Assembly (NCBI GenBank): GCA_037962975.1
Contig: CM075669.1
Location: forward strand, 191,340,501-191,404,500
Source of the DNA: Clitoria ternatea
Taxonomy: Eukaryota; Streptophyta; Magnoliopsida; Fabales; Fabaceae
Length of the DNA: 64,000 nucleotides
Direction of reading: 5' to 3'
Below the pieces are notes generated by a model. That model saw only the letters and a program-made list of their open reading frames with translations, was not told the origin of the DNA and did no database searches. Positions 12,201-22,186 of the stretch are shown piece after piece. The translations under genes and the position numbers were made by a program. Within the stretch, counting starts at the first letter, position 1. Every line of letters starts with the position of its first letter.

Positions 12201-13143
12201 AATATTCTTTCTTAACTAAGCCTCTCCAGGCTAATTACTCAAGTATTTGTTCTTAAACAAGCCTCTTCAAATTCAACTAACATCACAGTAAAACAAAGAT
12301 TTCCTAAGTCTCATAAAGCCTTTATGGGTGTCTGAACTTACAAAATTGAATTAATTGTTTAGGATATGAATCAATTAAAAGCTCCAATATTTTTATAAGA
12401 AAGAATCATAGAATTTGGTACCACTTGTATAAAGCATAAAGAAGTTGTAAGATAAAGTGAATTGGTGTGTTGCACTCTTCAAACGAACTTCTTTATATAA
12501 GGTTCTCAAGGAGTCACGTTGAGAGACAGAACTATCATTCAAATATGTTGTGATAGCTGAACAGATCTTCCAAAGCATATCTAGAAAGTGTATTTGTCCT
12601 TTGCTAATCTTCCTTTTAGCCTTGTTGTCTGACTTTCCTTTTTAGTACAAAAGTAGGATGCTCCTTTTGCTTAGGCAGTAAGTTCTATGAATCCTTTAGA
12701 TAATTTCTTAGTACTTCTAATGTCTTAGCTTGTGTTTCGTATTATCTACATATTAAACTTAGACAGCCTTAAAACATTAAAAAGAATCTCACAATATTTT
12801 TTCATAATCAAAACTTTTGAGGGGTCCTTAGAATCTCATTTGTTCTTTCAAGACTTAAAATTTATCAATTTAATCTCGTTTTAAAAATATTATGTCTTAC
12901 TTACTTATAGACTAAGACTTATAGAGAAATCATTCATTAAAAAGAAATTTTTAAAGAATATTTCCCTTTTAGATTCAAAATACATATTAGCAAGCTATGA
13001 AGAGCTTGATATCTTTTAGAAATGGATCATTTGAACGTGCAATATACATTTTTCTAACCTTTATTAACAACTCCATTTTCAAAGCTTTTAAATATCATAA
13101 GTTTGATTCAAAACCTTTAATGGCTATACTAGATTAATATGCT
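6231..13143. other. AT-rich non-coding spacer with probable decayed LTR remnants (copy 1)
   Basis: No convincing gene is present here; the few ORFs of 60-77 codons are low-complexity or match no motif. Three places carry the U5-like wording common in plant gypsy LTRs, roughly 'tccctatgg...ttc...cacttgc': near 8428-8500, 9086-9155 and 10282-10310. This suggests old LTR fragments. A perfect 8-bp-arm palindrome, tcgtgatcaagatcacga, lies at 10059-10076. Simple-sequence stretches include a tttc run near 8327 and cca/caa-rich DNA near 8965-9000. The same DNA recurs at 30600-37446. Confidence 0.6.
10555..10620. other. 66-bp segment absent from duplicate copy 2
   Basis: Copy 2 goes straight from aatata to cagcaagaca (near 34923), whereas copy 1 has 66 extra bases between them. 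The segment and its left flank both end in atata, so a deletion through 5-bp microhomology in copy 2 is the simplest reading. Confidence 0.85.
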
Positions 13144-13679
13144 TGTCGCGACCGGGATCGAGGCAGGATGGCCGACCCTTAAAAGTAAAATGAGTTTCAA
13201 AATCTTTTCGAAAAGAAAATAGGGAGTCGCCACCAATATTTTTTAAAGGGTAAAATATCGAGAAAACCTCTTTTAAAGCACTAGTTATAAAAATGAAATT
13301 CTAAGTTCGGGAGTCGAATTACAGGTGAGGAAGGTATTAGCACCTTACAACTGTCCATTATAAAACGGTTACCTCAAATTGATAGCGCGTATTATAAATA
13401 GCCTAGAAATTATATAAACTTCTTTAAAAAAGAACAAACAAAACAGACGAGAGAGCTTGAAATAAAATCAATAGGACGTCTCGTCCAAAAAAATTTTAAA
13501 TCAAACAATTTAACTAAACAGTTACAGTAAGATCCCAAGCAGCAACAGTAAAAAACTTGACGGAACAGTGACAATAGGAAACTAGACATAACAGTGACGG
13601 TAAGAAATGACAAAGCAGCGAGATAAAAAACTTGATAAAATAATGATAGTAAGAAAAAGTAAAAACAGAGTGAGAGTAA

Positions 13680-14045
13680 AGGTTAACATGACGTTCGGTC
13701 TAAATTAACCTTAATTTATACATAAAATTTAAAGATTAAAATAAAATTAAATGAGACGGACTAAAATAAAGTTGATTAACAAAATGAAGATTAACAGGAC
13801 GTCTCATCCAAATTAACCTCATTTTAAAATATACTATTTTAAATAAAATATTAAAAACATGAGATAAACAAGACGTCTCATCTAAATTAACCTCATTTTT
13901 AAGAAAATACTATGTTAAATAAAATATTGAAAACACGAGGTTAACAAGATGTCTCGTCTAAATTAACCTCATTTTTTTAAGAAAATACTATTTTAAATAA
14001 AATATTGAAAACATGAGATTAACAAGACGTTTCATCTAAATTAAC
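13680..14045. repeat. LTR-internal tandem repeat, C1
   Basis: About four to five units of 75-90 bp, each carrying a word close to aacaagacgtctcatctaaa, then ttaacctcatttt and an AT-rich filler with aaaatattgaaaac. The gacgtc core is a 6-bp palindrome containing ACGT, the core of many plant bZIP-binding sites. A regulatory role is only inference. The repeat occurs in every LTR of this family in the window. Confidence 0.75.
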
Positions 14046-14769
14046 ATCCTTGGGACAATATGGTTTTAAAATGTTAAAAATAAAATAAAATTAATCTAGA
14101 TAATAACAGAGACATAGAAATTAATAACGAGAAAGTGGGCCCGATAGGAATTATTCCTGCTCCTACGTATTCTCAAGTGTATTGAGAAATCAGGGTCACG
14201 TAGTTCTAGGAATTAATTTCGAAACGATACTAAAATATTTAAAATTGTATTTAAATTATTTTTAATTAACTTAAATTTTAAAAATTCATAAGGAAGGAGG
14301 AATATAAGGCGAAGTAATTCACACGTGTACAAACCTTCAAGATCTTATTAAGCTGATGTAGGCAAAAGTAATTCTGCACGACATTGCTTATAAGATTTTA
14401 ATTTAGTATAAAAGATTATTTATTTTAATAAAAAGAATGTTTAGATTTTTATATATTTTTTACTATTAAATTTAACACAAAAGAACATTTATTTTTATTA
14501 TAAAAGGAATTTTCAAATTCTATTTTTTTAATCTCACATAAATAAAGAATTTATTTTTTATTTTATAAAGGATATTTATATTTTAAATTTTTCATCGTAA
14601 AAAAGGCTATTAGTTATTATTTTTTATTAAAGTTTAAATATAAAGAACAATACAAATTCCAAGGTGGTAAATAGTTATATGAAATAAACAAATGAATAAA
14701 ATAAATTAAATAAGACTCAGAAGATAAAAAGAGAAAAAAATTATAAGAATAGGCCTCACTATTTGAGGC

Positions 14770-15085
14770 CTAAAAGAAAACCTAAAATTAAAACAAAAGA
14801 AAGAAAAGAAGAGAAGAGAAAGAGAACAGGGGAGGGGGTCTGTAGAGTGAGACAGAATGAGTTAGAGAGAGAGAGAGGGGGGGAGACCTTGAGTGAGAGA
14901 GTGAAATAGAGAAAGAGTGAGAGAGAGGGACCATGAGACAGAGAGGGTGCTGGAGGGGGAGAAAGAGAGAGAGAAATCAAAATATAGGGGGAGGAGAGTG
15001 AGATTGATGGAGAGGGAGAGAGATGCGTCGAGAGAGAGAGTGAAGGAGACCGGGAGAGAGTGTGAGATGGAGAGGGAGAGATACC
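14770..15085. repeat. GA-rich tract in U3, C1
   Basis: Purine-rich low-complexity DNA made mostly of gagaga and gggaga runs. On the minus strand it is a CT-rich tract in U3, upstream of the presumed transcription start. ORFs reading as Ser/Leu-rich or Arg/Glu-rich protein across it are composition artefacts. The same tract recurs at 39070-39385 and, shortened, at 52115-52400. Confidence 0.8.
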
Positions 15086-15768
15086 AAAAAGTGTTGGAGA
15101 GTATTCTCCTCTTCTTGCTATGGCCCCCCTTTTTTGTGCTTTTGATTTCTGACTTCTTCTGTTTTTGAAAAATTCTAGTTATGACCTCTGTTTCTGTCTG
15201 TGTTTTGATGATGGTGTGGGTGAAGCAAAATCGGAGTCTTTGTTCTCTAATCAAGTATATAGCCCCCCTTTCCTTCAGCTCTTAGCTCTAATTTATAGCA
15301 TTTCATGGCTTAATTTTTTGCGTTAAAAATCAGTCTACTACCATGTCCATTAAGCCTTTCACGTTGGCAATTTTGAGCACTAAGGGAACATACCAGTTCA
15401 TACTCCATTGCATTTGGTGTGTTTTCCTTTTTGATTTCTTTAATGCAATGTAATGAAAATAATTGCATAAACATTCGGTACTATGAGAACTTGTTCACGT
15501 TGGACAAATAGCCAATGTCAATTGTTGCATTAAAATACTTGTCACATGGAAACCTTGTTGCTTGGTGACGTGAAAAGCTTGGATGTTTGCCTTTGTTTGC
15601 ATTAAATAATTGGCACATGGGTCCTTTGTTTTGGTGCAGCCGTGAGAAGCATTTGGTGACCAATTATTTGTATAAAATATTGGCAAATGGAAAACCTGTA
15701 ACCGTGAGATGAATGGACAATCCTGCACCTTCCAATGTGAATTGAATGGAGAAAGGATGATGTTCACA

Positions 15769-15781
15769 GTTGCCCCTCTTT
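15769..15781 (-). other. Polypurine tract of Ogre C1
   Basis: The minus strand reads AAAGAGGGGCAAC directly before the LTR start TGTGAACATC. A purine run at this place is the expected primer for plus-strand DNA synthesis. Confidence 0.75.
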
Positions 15782-15989
15782 ATATCGCGGAAAGGAAGTA
15801 AAGACATAAACCACATCTCCTTAGCCAGGATTTTGAAAGGTGCAAACTTTTGGCAACAAGAAGACTTAAGTGATGTTGATTTTTGACCACAAGAAAGTTA
15901 AAGAAGTGCCAACTTCAGCAATGAGAAAACTTGAAAGGGTCAATCCTTGGTGATGAAATCTTAAAAAGGTGTCAACTTCAGTAACAAAA

Positions 15990-17470
15990 GATCATAAAAA
16001 TGCCTGTCCTAGGTAATGAGAACTTGCAAGGGTGCCAGCTTCGGCAAACAGAAATCATAAAAGTGCCCATCCTAGGCAATGAAGACTTAAAAGGGTACCA
16101 GCTTTGGCAAACAGAAATTATAAAAGTGCCCATTCCTTGGCGATAAAAGCTTAAAAAGGGTGTCAGCTTCGGCAACAAGAGATCATAACAGTGCCCATTC
16201 TAAGCGATAAATGATTAAAAAAGCACCCATCGTAGGCGATGAAGCAATTTGAAAGTGCTCATCCTAGGCAATGAAAGAAACTCGAGAGTGCTCATCCTAG
16301 GCGATGAAAGAAACTTAAAAGTGCCTATCCTAGGTGATGAAACTTAAAACAAATGCTGACTTTGGCAATAAGACATCTAAAAAGTGCCTATCCTAGGCGA
16401 TGAAAGAAATTTGAAAGTGCCCATCCTAGGCGGTGAAACTTAAAACAAATGTCGTCTTTGGCAACAAGAAATATAAAAAGTGCCCGTCCTAGGCGATGAA
16501 AGAAACTCGAGAGTGCCCATCCTAGGCGATGAAAGAAACTTGAAAGTGCCTATCCTAGGCGATGAAAGAAATTTGAAAGTGCCCATCCTAAGCGATGAAA
16601 GAAACTCGAGAGTGCCCATCCTAGGCGATGAAAGAAACTTGAAAGTGCCTATCCTAGGCGATGAAAAAAATTTGAAAGTGCCTATCCTAGGCGATGAAAC
16701 TTAAAACAAATGCCAGCTTTGGCAATAAGAAATGTAAAAAGTGTCCATCCTAGGTGATGAAAGAAATTTAAAAGTGCCCATCCTAGGCGATAAAACTTAA
16801 AACAAATGCCGTCTTTGGCAACAAGAAATATAAAAAGTGCCCATCCTAGGTGACGAAAGAAACTCGAGAGTGCCCATCCTAGGCGATGAAAGAAACTTAA
16901 AAGTGCCTATCCTAGGCGATGAAAGAAATTTGAAAGTGCCCATCCTAGGCGATAAAACTTAAAAAAAATGCCGGCTTTGGTAATAAGAAATTAAAAAGTA
17001 CCTATCCTAGGCGATGAAAAAAATTTGAAAGTGCCCATCCTAGGCAATGAAACTTAAAACAAATGCCGTCTTTGGCAACAAGAAATGTAAAAAGTGCCCA
17101 TCCTAGGCGATGAAAGAAACTCGAGAGTGCCCATCCTAGGCAATGAAAGAAACTTGAAAGTGCCTATCCTAGGCGATGAAAGAAATTTGAAAGTGCCCAT
17201 CCTAGGCGATGAAACTTAAAACAAATGCCGACTTTGGAAATAAGAAATGTAAAGAGTACCCATCCTAGGCGATGAAAGAAATTTGAAAGTGCCCATCCTA
17301 GGCGATGAAAAAAACTCGAGAGTGCCCATCCTAGGCGATGAAAGAAACTTGAGAGTGCCCATCCTAGGCGATGAAGGAAACTTGAAAGTGCCCATCCTAG
17401 GCGATGAAACTTAAAACAAATGCTAGTTTTGGCAACAAAAAATGCCTATCCTAGGCAATGAAAGAAATTA
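15990..17470. repeat. 33-bp tandem array in the Ogre 3' untranslated region (C1)
   Basis: The basic unit is about 33 bp, of the form gtgcccatcctaggcgatga plus agaaacttgaaa with small changes. The units group into a higher-order repeat of very roughly 100-190 bp, punctuated by words such as cttaaaacaaatgc and tctttggcaa (near 16345, 16440, 16700, 16800, 16960, 17060, 17220 and 17410). Since 33 is divisible by three, the plus strand reads as an 11-residue peptide repeat (VPILGDERNLK-like, 16480-16704) without being a gene. Tandem arrays in the region between pol and the 3' LTR are a known trait of Ogre and related Tat elements. Copy 2 retains only the first 0.83 kb. Confidence 0.92.
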
Positions 17471-18283
17471 AAATAATAGTTTTTGTGATTGCGGAAGAGT
17501 CCTCAGGAAGTGCCATTGAAATAAATTTTAAGATGCTAACTGTGACGGTTGTGATTCCACTGGGGAGAATAAATTGAATGAGGTGGCGAGACTCCACATG
17601 ACCGTTTACTACAACAACCTACAGAAAAGTGGTACGTAGTGCAAAGACAAAAATAAATAGGAATCTGAGGAGACTCCCTATAGAACCATGATCCTTATAG
17701 ACTTGAGGTGACTCATGACTGAACAAAACAAATAAGGTAATTCTAGCTTCAAAGAGCGTGTCTGGGCTTAGTTTTCATAAAGATCACCTAAGGTGAGATC
17801 GAGCAAAAGAAGCATCTTGCCTCCCATGACTTTAAATAATTACTTTTTCATTTTATTTGCTAAAGGAAAACACATGTCTTATCATATCAATGAAATTCAT
17901 AATATAAACACATGTCGAAAAAGGGTGAAATTTATTCATGATTTGAGTAGGTACAGGGAGAGGGAAATAGGGAAAGTAAAGGTAACAAAAGAAGTTTAAT
18001 ACAAAGGTTGGTAATGGATGAAACAGGGAAAGCTTGTTGATCTTCTAGTGAACCCCTGAGAACAACGTGCATTTAATCCTATATCACGACCTCAAGTTCA
18101 CCCTTCGACTTTGTTTTTGAGAAGTGATTCGATCATGATCTGTATGCCCCAATCTGGTTTCATACTTTCTTGCAAGAGAAATTTAGCCATATTGTCAAAC
18201 ATTTGACCCTAATTTTTGCCTGAGCCGCCTTTTTCAGGTTTTCGACTCACCAGGTCGCTCTAACTTTTGCCTAGGCCGTCTTT
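17471..18283. other. Ogre C1 3' untranslated region between array and integrase
   Basis: No coding sequence is recognisable. Near 18210-18300 two diverged copies of a word like tttgcctaggccgtctttt-caggttttc lie in tandem just downstream of the integrase end. The rest is unique within the window because the matching part of copy 2 was deleted. Confidence 0.6.
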
Positions 18284-19549
18284 TCAGGTTTTCAGCCTAG
18301 CGAGCACTATTTTCCTTTCTTTTCTTTGGTGCCCTTTATAGGCAAAGTACTTTTTGACTGAGTCTGCATTTACAAGCATCGATAGATCCTTGCCGTCCAT
18401 GTCGACGACTATCAAGGCTCCTCCGAAAAAGACTTTCTTTACAACATACAGTCCCTCATAATTAGGTGTCCACTTGCCCCGGTGGTCCTTTCGTATTGAC
18501 AAAATTTTCTCGAGGACCAGATCCCCTTCATGAAATGGTCGAGGTCATACTTTCTTTTCAAAGGCTCTCTTCATACGCTTCTGATACAACTTCCCATGGC
18601 AAAGGGCGGTTAACCTCTTTTCGTCTATTAAGTTAAGTTGGTCATGTCGAGCTTGGACCCATTCGGCTTCTTCCAACTTTGCTTCCATAATCACCCTAAG
18701 AGAGGGAATTTCTACCTCAATAGGTAAGATTGCTTCCATGCCATATACTAGAGAGAATGGGGTTTCCCCTGTCGAAGTCTTGACTGAGGTGCGATACCCA
18801 TGTAAAGCAAAAGGGAGCATCTTGCTCCAATCTTTATAGGTTACAACCATTTTTTGCATAATCTTCTTAATGTTTTTATTGGCCACCTCGACTGCTCCAT
18901 TCATTTTTGGCCGATAAAGGGAGGAATTGTGATGATGAATCTTAACGTTTTCACACAATTCTTTCATCATCTTGTTGTTTAGATTTGTGCCATTGTCAGT
19001 AATAATCTCATTTGGCAAGCCATATCGATATATCAATTCTCGCTTGACAAATTTGACCATAAAGTTCCTTGTTACATTGGCGTATGAAGCCGCCTCCACC
19101 CACTTGGTGAAATAATCAATGGCAACTAAGATGAAATGATGGCCATTTGAGGCTTTTGGCTCAATGGTTCCAATGACATCTTTGCCCCACATTGAGAAGG
19201 GCCATGATGCCGATAAGACATTCAGGGATGATGGGGGTGCATGAATAAGATCAGCGTATATCTGACACTTGTGACACCTTCGAACATAGGCAAAACAGTC
19301 AGCTTTCATGGTTATCCAATAGTATCCAGCCCTCAAGATCTTTCTTGCCATGGCATGGCCATTGGTGTGAGTTCCAAAGGATCCTTCATGGATATCTGCC
19401 ATGATCTTGTTTGCTTTAAAAGTATCAACGTAAGGAAGGAGGACAGAATCATGATTTCTTTTGTAAAGAACATCACCGTTCAAGAAGAAACTCATTGCGA
19501 GCCGTCTTAGGGTTCTCTTGTCATTTTTTGTAGTGCCTTCAGGGTATTC
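18284..19549 (-). pseudogene. Ogre integrase (C1)
   Basis: Integrase inserts element cDNA into host chromosomes. In order, the minus-strand translation shows an N-terminal zinc-binding region (HEGSFGTH...CHKC), the catalytic core with all three acidic residues (WGKDVIG, TDNGTN about 60 residues on, and MNGAVEVANK), and a C-terminal module with GKWTPNYEGLYVVKKVF, equivalent to the GPY/F domain. The main open stretch is 18545-19495. A TGA at 18545-18547 separates the C-terminal module, and a TAG near 19547-19549 separates it from RNase H. These look like CGA to TGA and CAG to TAG. This is the only integrase of family C in the window, because C2 has lost it and D is cut off. Confidence 0.9.
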
Positions 19550-20030
19550 CTAACTTTGAATATATCTTTTGACATCATAGTACCATGGTTTCCCATCCGA
19601 CTCCTCTTCTATTACTTGGCAGTACGTGGGCTTATCATGCTTTTCTATCTCAATGAGAGGCATATCACATTCATTGCTCAGTTTAAACATTGATGCAAGG
19701 GTGGCTAAAGCATCAGCCATTTGATTGTCATCCCGGGAGACATGGTGAAAAGAGATATCATCAAATTCCTTGATTAGCTCCTTGATATAAGCTTGATAAG
19801 GAATTAACTTATTGTCCCTAGTCTTCCATTCGCCTTTTAGTTGGTGAATGACCATGGCGGAATCTCCGTAGACTTCTAACTTTTTTACTGTTGCATTTAA
19901 TGCTACTTGGATCCCCAGAGAGCATGCCTCATATTCGGTGATGTTATTAGTACAGTCAAAACAAAGTCTGGCGTAGATAGGGATGAATTCTTTATCTGGT
20001 GAAATTAGGACGGCCCCAATCCCATGCCCC
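19550..20030 (-). pseudogene. Ogre second (archaeal-type) RNase H, truncated at the duplication junction (C1)
   Basis: This RNase H-fold domain lies between reverse transcriptase/RNase H and integrase. Blocks visible are GHGIGAVLISPDKE, ITEYEACSLG with the catalytic Glu, VYGDSAMVIHQLKGEW with the catalytic Asp, and HHVSRDDNQMADALA with the last acidic residue. The N-terminal strand carrying the first Asp (RFDGASNA in C2) is missing because family B sequence starts at 20031. A second, archaeal-like RNase H after the normal one is an established hallmark of Tat-lineage elements. The C-terminal linker leads into integrase in the same frame apart from one stop. Confidence 0.88.
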
Positions 20031-20031
20031 A
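20030..20031. other. Junction of the tandem segmental duplication
   Basis: Left of this point the sequence matches up to 41486 (ccccaatcccatgcccc). To the right it is the interior of the family B antisense ORF, while the matching Ogre sequence at 41488 continues normally into the N-terminus of RNase H. One further base (a) is shared by both sides. No target duplication, LTR end or inverted repeat is at the joint, so it is a recombination or repair joint, not a transposon insertion. Confidence 0.88.
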
Positions 20032-20870
20032 TGAGCGAGAAGGCGGATTATATGGCGCAGGTTGAAAAACTTGAAGCTGAGATTGCTGTCAAGGAGGCCT
20101 GGACGGCCAAACAATTAGATATTCGTAGAGGGGTAGAAGCTGAACTGACTAAGGCCAAAGAAACACTACAGAAGAAGACGGAAGAAACAAGCCAACTTCA
20201 TTTTACCAACAAAGCTTTAGAGCGGCAGGTCACTGAGCTTCAACAACAAAATAAGTCCATCCCACTCCTTGAAGAAGAGCTACAATTAGAGAAAAAGAGA
20301 TCGGCCAAGCTTGCTGACGATCTCAAAACAATAGAGGCCGGTCACAATAAAAGCCTAGGGGAGTGGGAGATCCTTCGGAAGGAAATGCAGGCCCAGATCG
20401 AAGAGCTGAAGAAGGGGAGTACGAGCACTGGTCCATCGGAGGAGGATTTTGCCAAGCTTCAGAAGAAATTATCTGCTGCTAAGGCCAAGGCTGCCAAAGC
20501 CTTGGAAATATGCAAGAAGGTGGCTTACGAATCCTTCGGCCTGGCACTTCGTCAAGTATTTTACCGCAATCCTGGTGTGAAGCTTAATTTGTACGGATTG
20601 GATCCGTTCTATGAGTTCCACGGAGGGAAACTTGTCGAAGTGAAGAAGGACGACTCGTACCAGGATCCTCGCGATTCTCTTTATGAACTGCCTCCACTTC
20701 CGGAGGGTCAAAGCATGGAACCTGTATTGTCCAATCCTGGCCCCAAAGGTGAAACACAAGAAGGTGCTCAAACTGGCCCAGAGACTGGAGCGGATAAGGC
20801 TCAAACTGAGGGAGCCGAAGAGGAGAAAGCGGAACTACCCACCTTGGAGAGTCAGCCACCTGCTCCTTGA
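20031..20870 (+). pseudogene. Antisense ORF of family B (coiled-coil protein), 5'-truncated
   Basis: This is an open frame of 279 codons on the strand opposite to gag-pol, between integrase and the missing 3' LTR. Residues from MAQVEKLEAE to about 150 have dense heptad-like Leu, Lys and Glu patterns and predict a long coiled coil. A conserved-looking segment follows (YESFGLALRQVFYRNPG, then LDPFYEFHGGKLVEVKKDD), then an acidic, Pro/Glu-rich tail. Antisense ORFs in this position are documented for several Tat elements (for example gene23 of Grande), but their function is unknown. Its true N-terminus is lost at the duplication junction. An apparent start at 19983 adds 16 residues that are only the antisense of Ogre RNase H. 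An aataaa word lies near 20954. Confidence 0.75.
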
Positions 20871-22186
20871 TTTTATGCTTTCATTTATAGCTGTGTACCG
20901 GGATCAGCTCCAGCTTTAATATTTTGAGACATATACAATTTCTCTTTTACAGAAATAAAATTTGCTTTTTCTTCTCTTCTATCGTTTGTGGTAAATATAT
21001 AGTTGCAGGATAACTTAGTCATATACATAATACTTTACCTTTTCAATACTTTACAAATCCGTTCTGTTTAGCTATATTGCTGTTTAAAGCGTGTTTATCA
21101 CCCCGAATCAGAAATGGTAACAAAGAAGCAACAAATAAGTTAAAGTATGCCCTGTCCCCAAGTATAAGTATTTTAGGAAAGGAAAGTTTGTTGCAAAATG
21201 TTGCCTTTAACTTTTCGGAAATTAGAAAAGTTCATCCGATCTCGAAGGTGTAGAACGGCCATATTCGTGTTCAACCGCCCCATTCTGAATGCTTCGGAGA
21301 TGAGGACGAAAATTATATTTGGATTTCGGTACAACCCATTCCTCCAAGCCTTCATGTAGGTTTCGGTATGACTTTGTAAAAGGTTAGTGAACTACACCTT
21401 TCTCTTGAGGTTCGGTCTTGTCCTTCAACTCAAGTCTTCAATGGTGTTCGGTTCGATCCCACTAGCCATACTTGGAGTTCGGTGCAATCCTACAATCCTA
21501 GCCTTCAGACGGTGTTTGGTTCGATCCTACTAATCGTACCCAGAGTTCGGTTTAATTCCTACAATCCGAGCCTTCAACACGGGGTTCGGATCAGGGCTAA
21601 TCCTGAACCTACTGTGCCCGTTACTCGGGGTTCAGCGTGGTCTCGAAGACGAACCAGCTTACTGCGCCGTAGCCTTCAAATGGTGTTCGGTTCGATCCTA
21701 CTAACCATACTTGGAGTTCGGTACAATCCTACAATCCAAGCCTTCAGACGGTGTTCAGTTCGATCCTACTAACCGTACCCAGAGTTTGGTGCAATCCTAC
21801 AATCCATGCCTTCAGATGGGGTTCGGTTTAATCCTACAACCCATTTCCCCCTCGAGGAGTTACATCGTCAATACACAGAATAGGTGATTGAGATTATCCG
21901 TCCTGAGGGTCTTCAATCAGCCCTCGAGGAGTTACATCATCAACTACAGGTTGGGTAGTTGAGATCATCCGTCCTGAGGGTCTTCGCTTAAGAACGGCTT
22001 ATAGCTATAAATCACATCATACAAATGAGAGAGTGAGATTGATAGAGTCGTAAATTGCAGTTTCATTAAGTTGAATAGATATTACAAAGGGAGCGTAGCT
22101 GGGGTCATGCCTCGTTAAAACCTTCTTGAGAAAACCCAATGGGAAAAAACTCAAGGAAGGAAAAAGAGTACATGCCGTCTTACCAA
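20871..22186. other. Family B 3' region between antisense ORF and integrase, with tandem repeats
   Basis: This stretch is non-coding. Between about 21410 and 21840 there are five or so diverged units of roughly 75-100 bp built on ggtgttcggttcgatcctac and gttcggtgcaatcctacaat. Next, two copies of a 65-75-bp unit beginning ccctcgaggagttacatc lie at 21850-21985. This is the Tat-lineage location for hypervariable tandem arrays, as in Ogre C, but with unrelated sequence. The remainder, 20871-21400 and 21990-22186, shows nothing recognisable. Confidence 0.75.

Larger units (their letters stand above)
13144..15768 (-). repeat. Ogre C1 3' LTR, 2,625 bp
   Basis: The plus strand begins tgtcgcgacc and ends gatgttcaca, giving TG...CA ends. 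The outer end is fixed by comparison with the 5' LTR at 50468, where the same tgtcgcgacc abuts the primer-binding site. The inner end is fixed by the adjoining polypurine tract and by element D, whose LTR starts with the matching tgtgaacaccatc. Inside are four or five diverged tandem units (13680-14045) and a GA-rich tract (14770-15085). The length fits Ogre, whose LTRs are unusually long. Confidence 0.9.
13144..20030 (-). mobile_element. Ogre-type element C, copy C1 (5' part missing)
   Basis: Reading on the minus strand from right to left, this holds the end of the second RNase H, integrase, a long 3' untranslated region with a tandem array, a polypurine tract, and a 2,625-bp 3' LTR. It is cut at 20030, where family B sequence begins abruptly. 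The same Ogre sequence continues intact across the matching point in C2 (41486 onward). Reverse transcriptase, protease, gag, ORF1 and 5' LTR are therefore absent here because the duplication endpoint fell inside RNase H, not because of transposon decay. The flanking pentamer left of the LTR is atgct (13139-13143), as in C2. Confidence 0.9.

Noticed and set aside
14759..15254. Ser/Leu-rich and Arg/Glu-rich ORFs
   Set aside because: They translate the GA-rich U3 tract on both strands and vary with its length between copies; low-complexity artefacts.
16480..16704. ORF reading as an 11-residue repeat protein
   Set aside because: It follows from a 33-bp tandem array without stops in that frame; there is no start context, homologue or conserved end, and it is antisense to the element.
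15990..17470. Regularly spaced repeats of about 33 bp that resemble a CRISPR array
   Set aside because: There are no unique spacers: unit follows unit with small changes, and the array sits between Ogre integrase and its polypurine tract in a plant genome.
17793..17999. 68-codon ORF in the C1 3' region
   Set aside because: No recognisable motif, on the strand opposite to the element, in sequence deleted from copy 2; chance ORF is the simplest reading.
20030..20031. Family B inserted into Ogre RNase H by normal transposition
   Set aside because: There is no LTR end, TG/CA terminus or target duplication at 20030. The joint is inside a coding region of each element, and the collinear repeat on either side explains it as a duplication joint.
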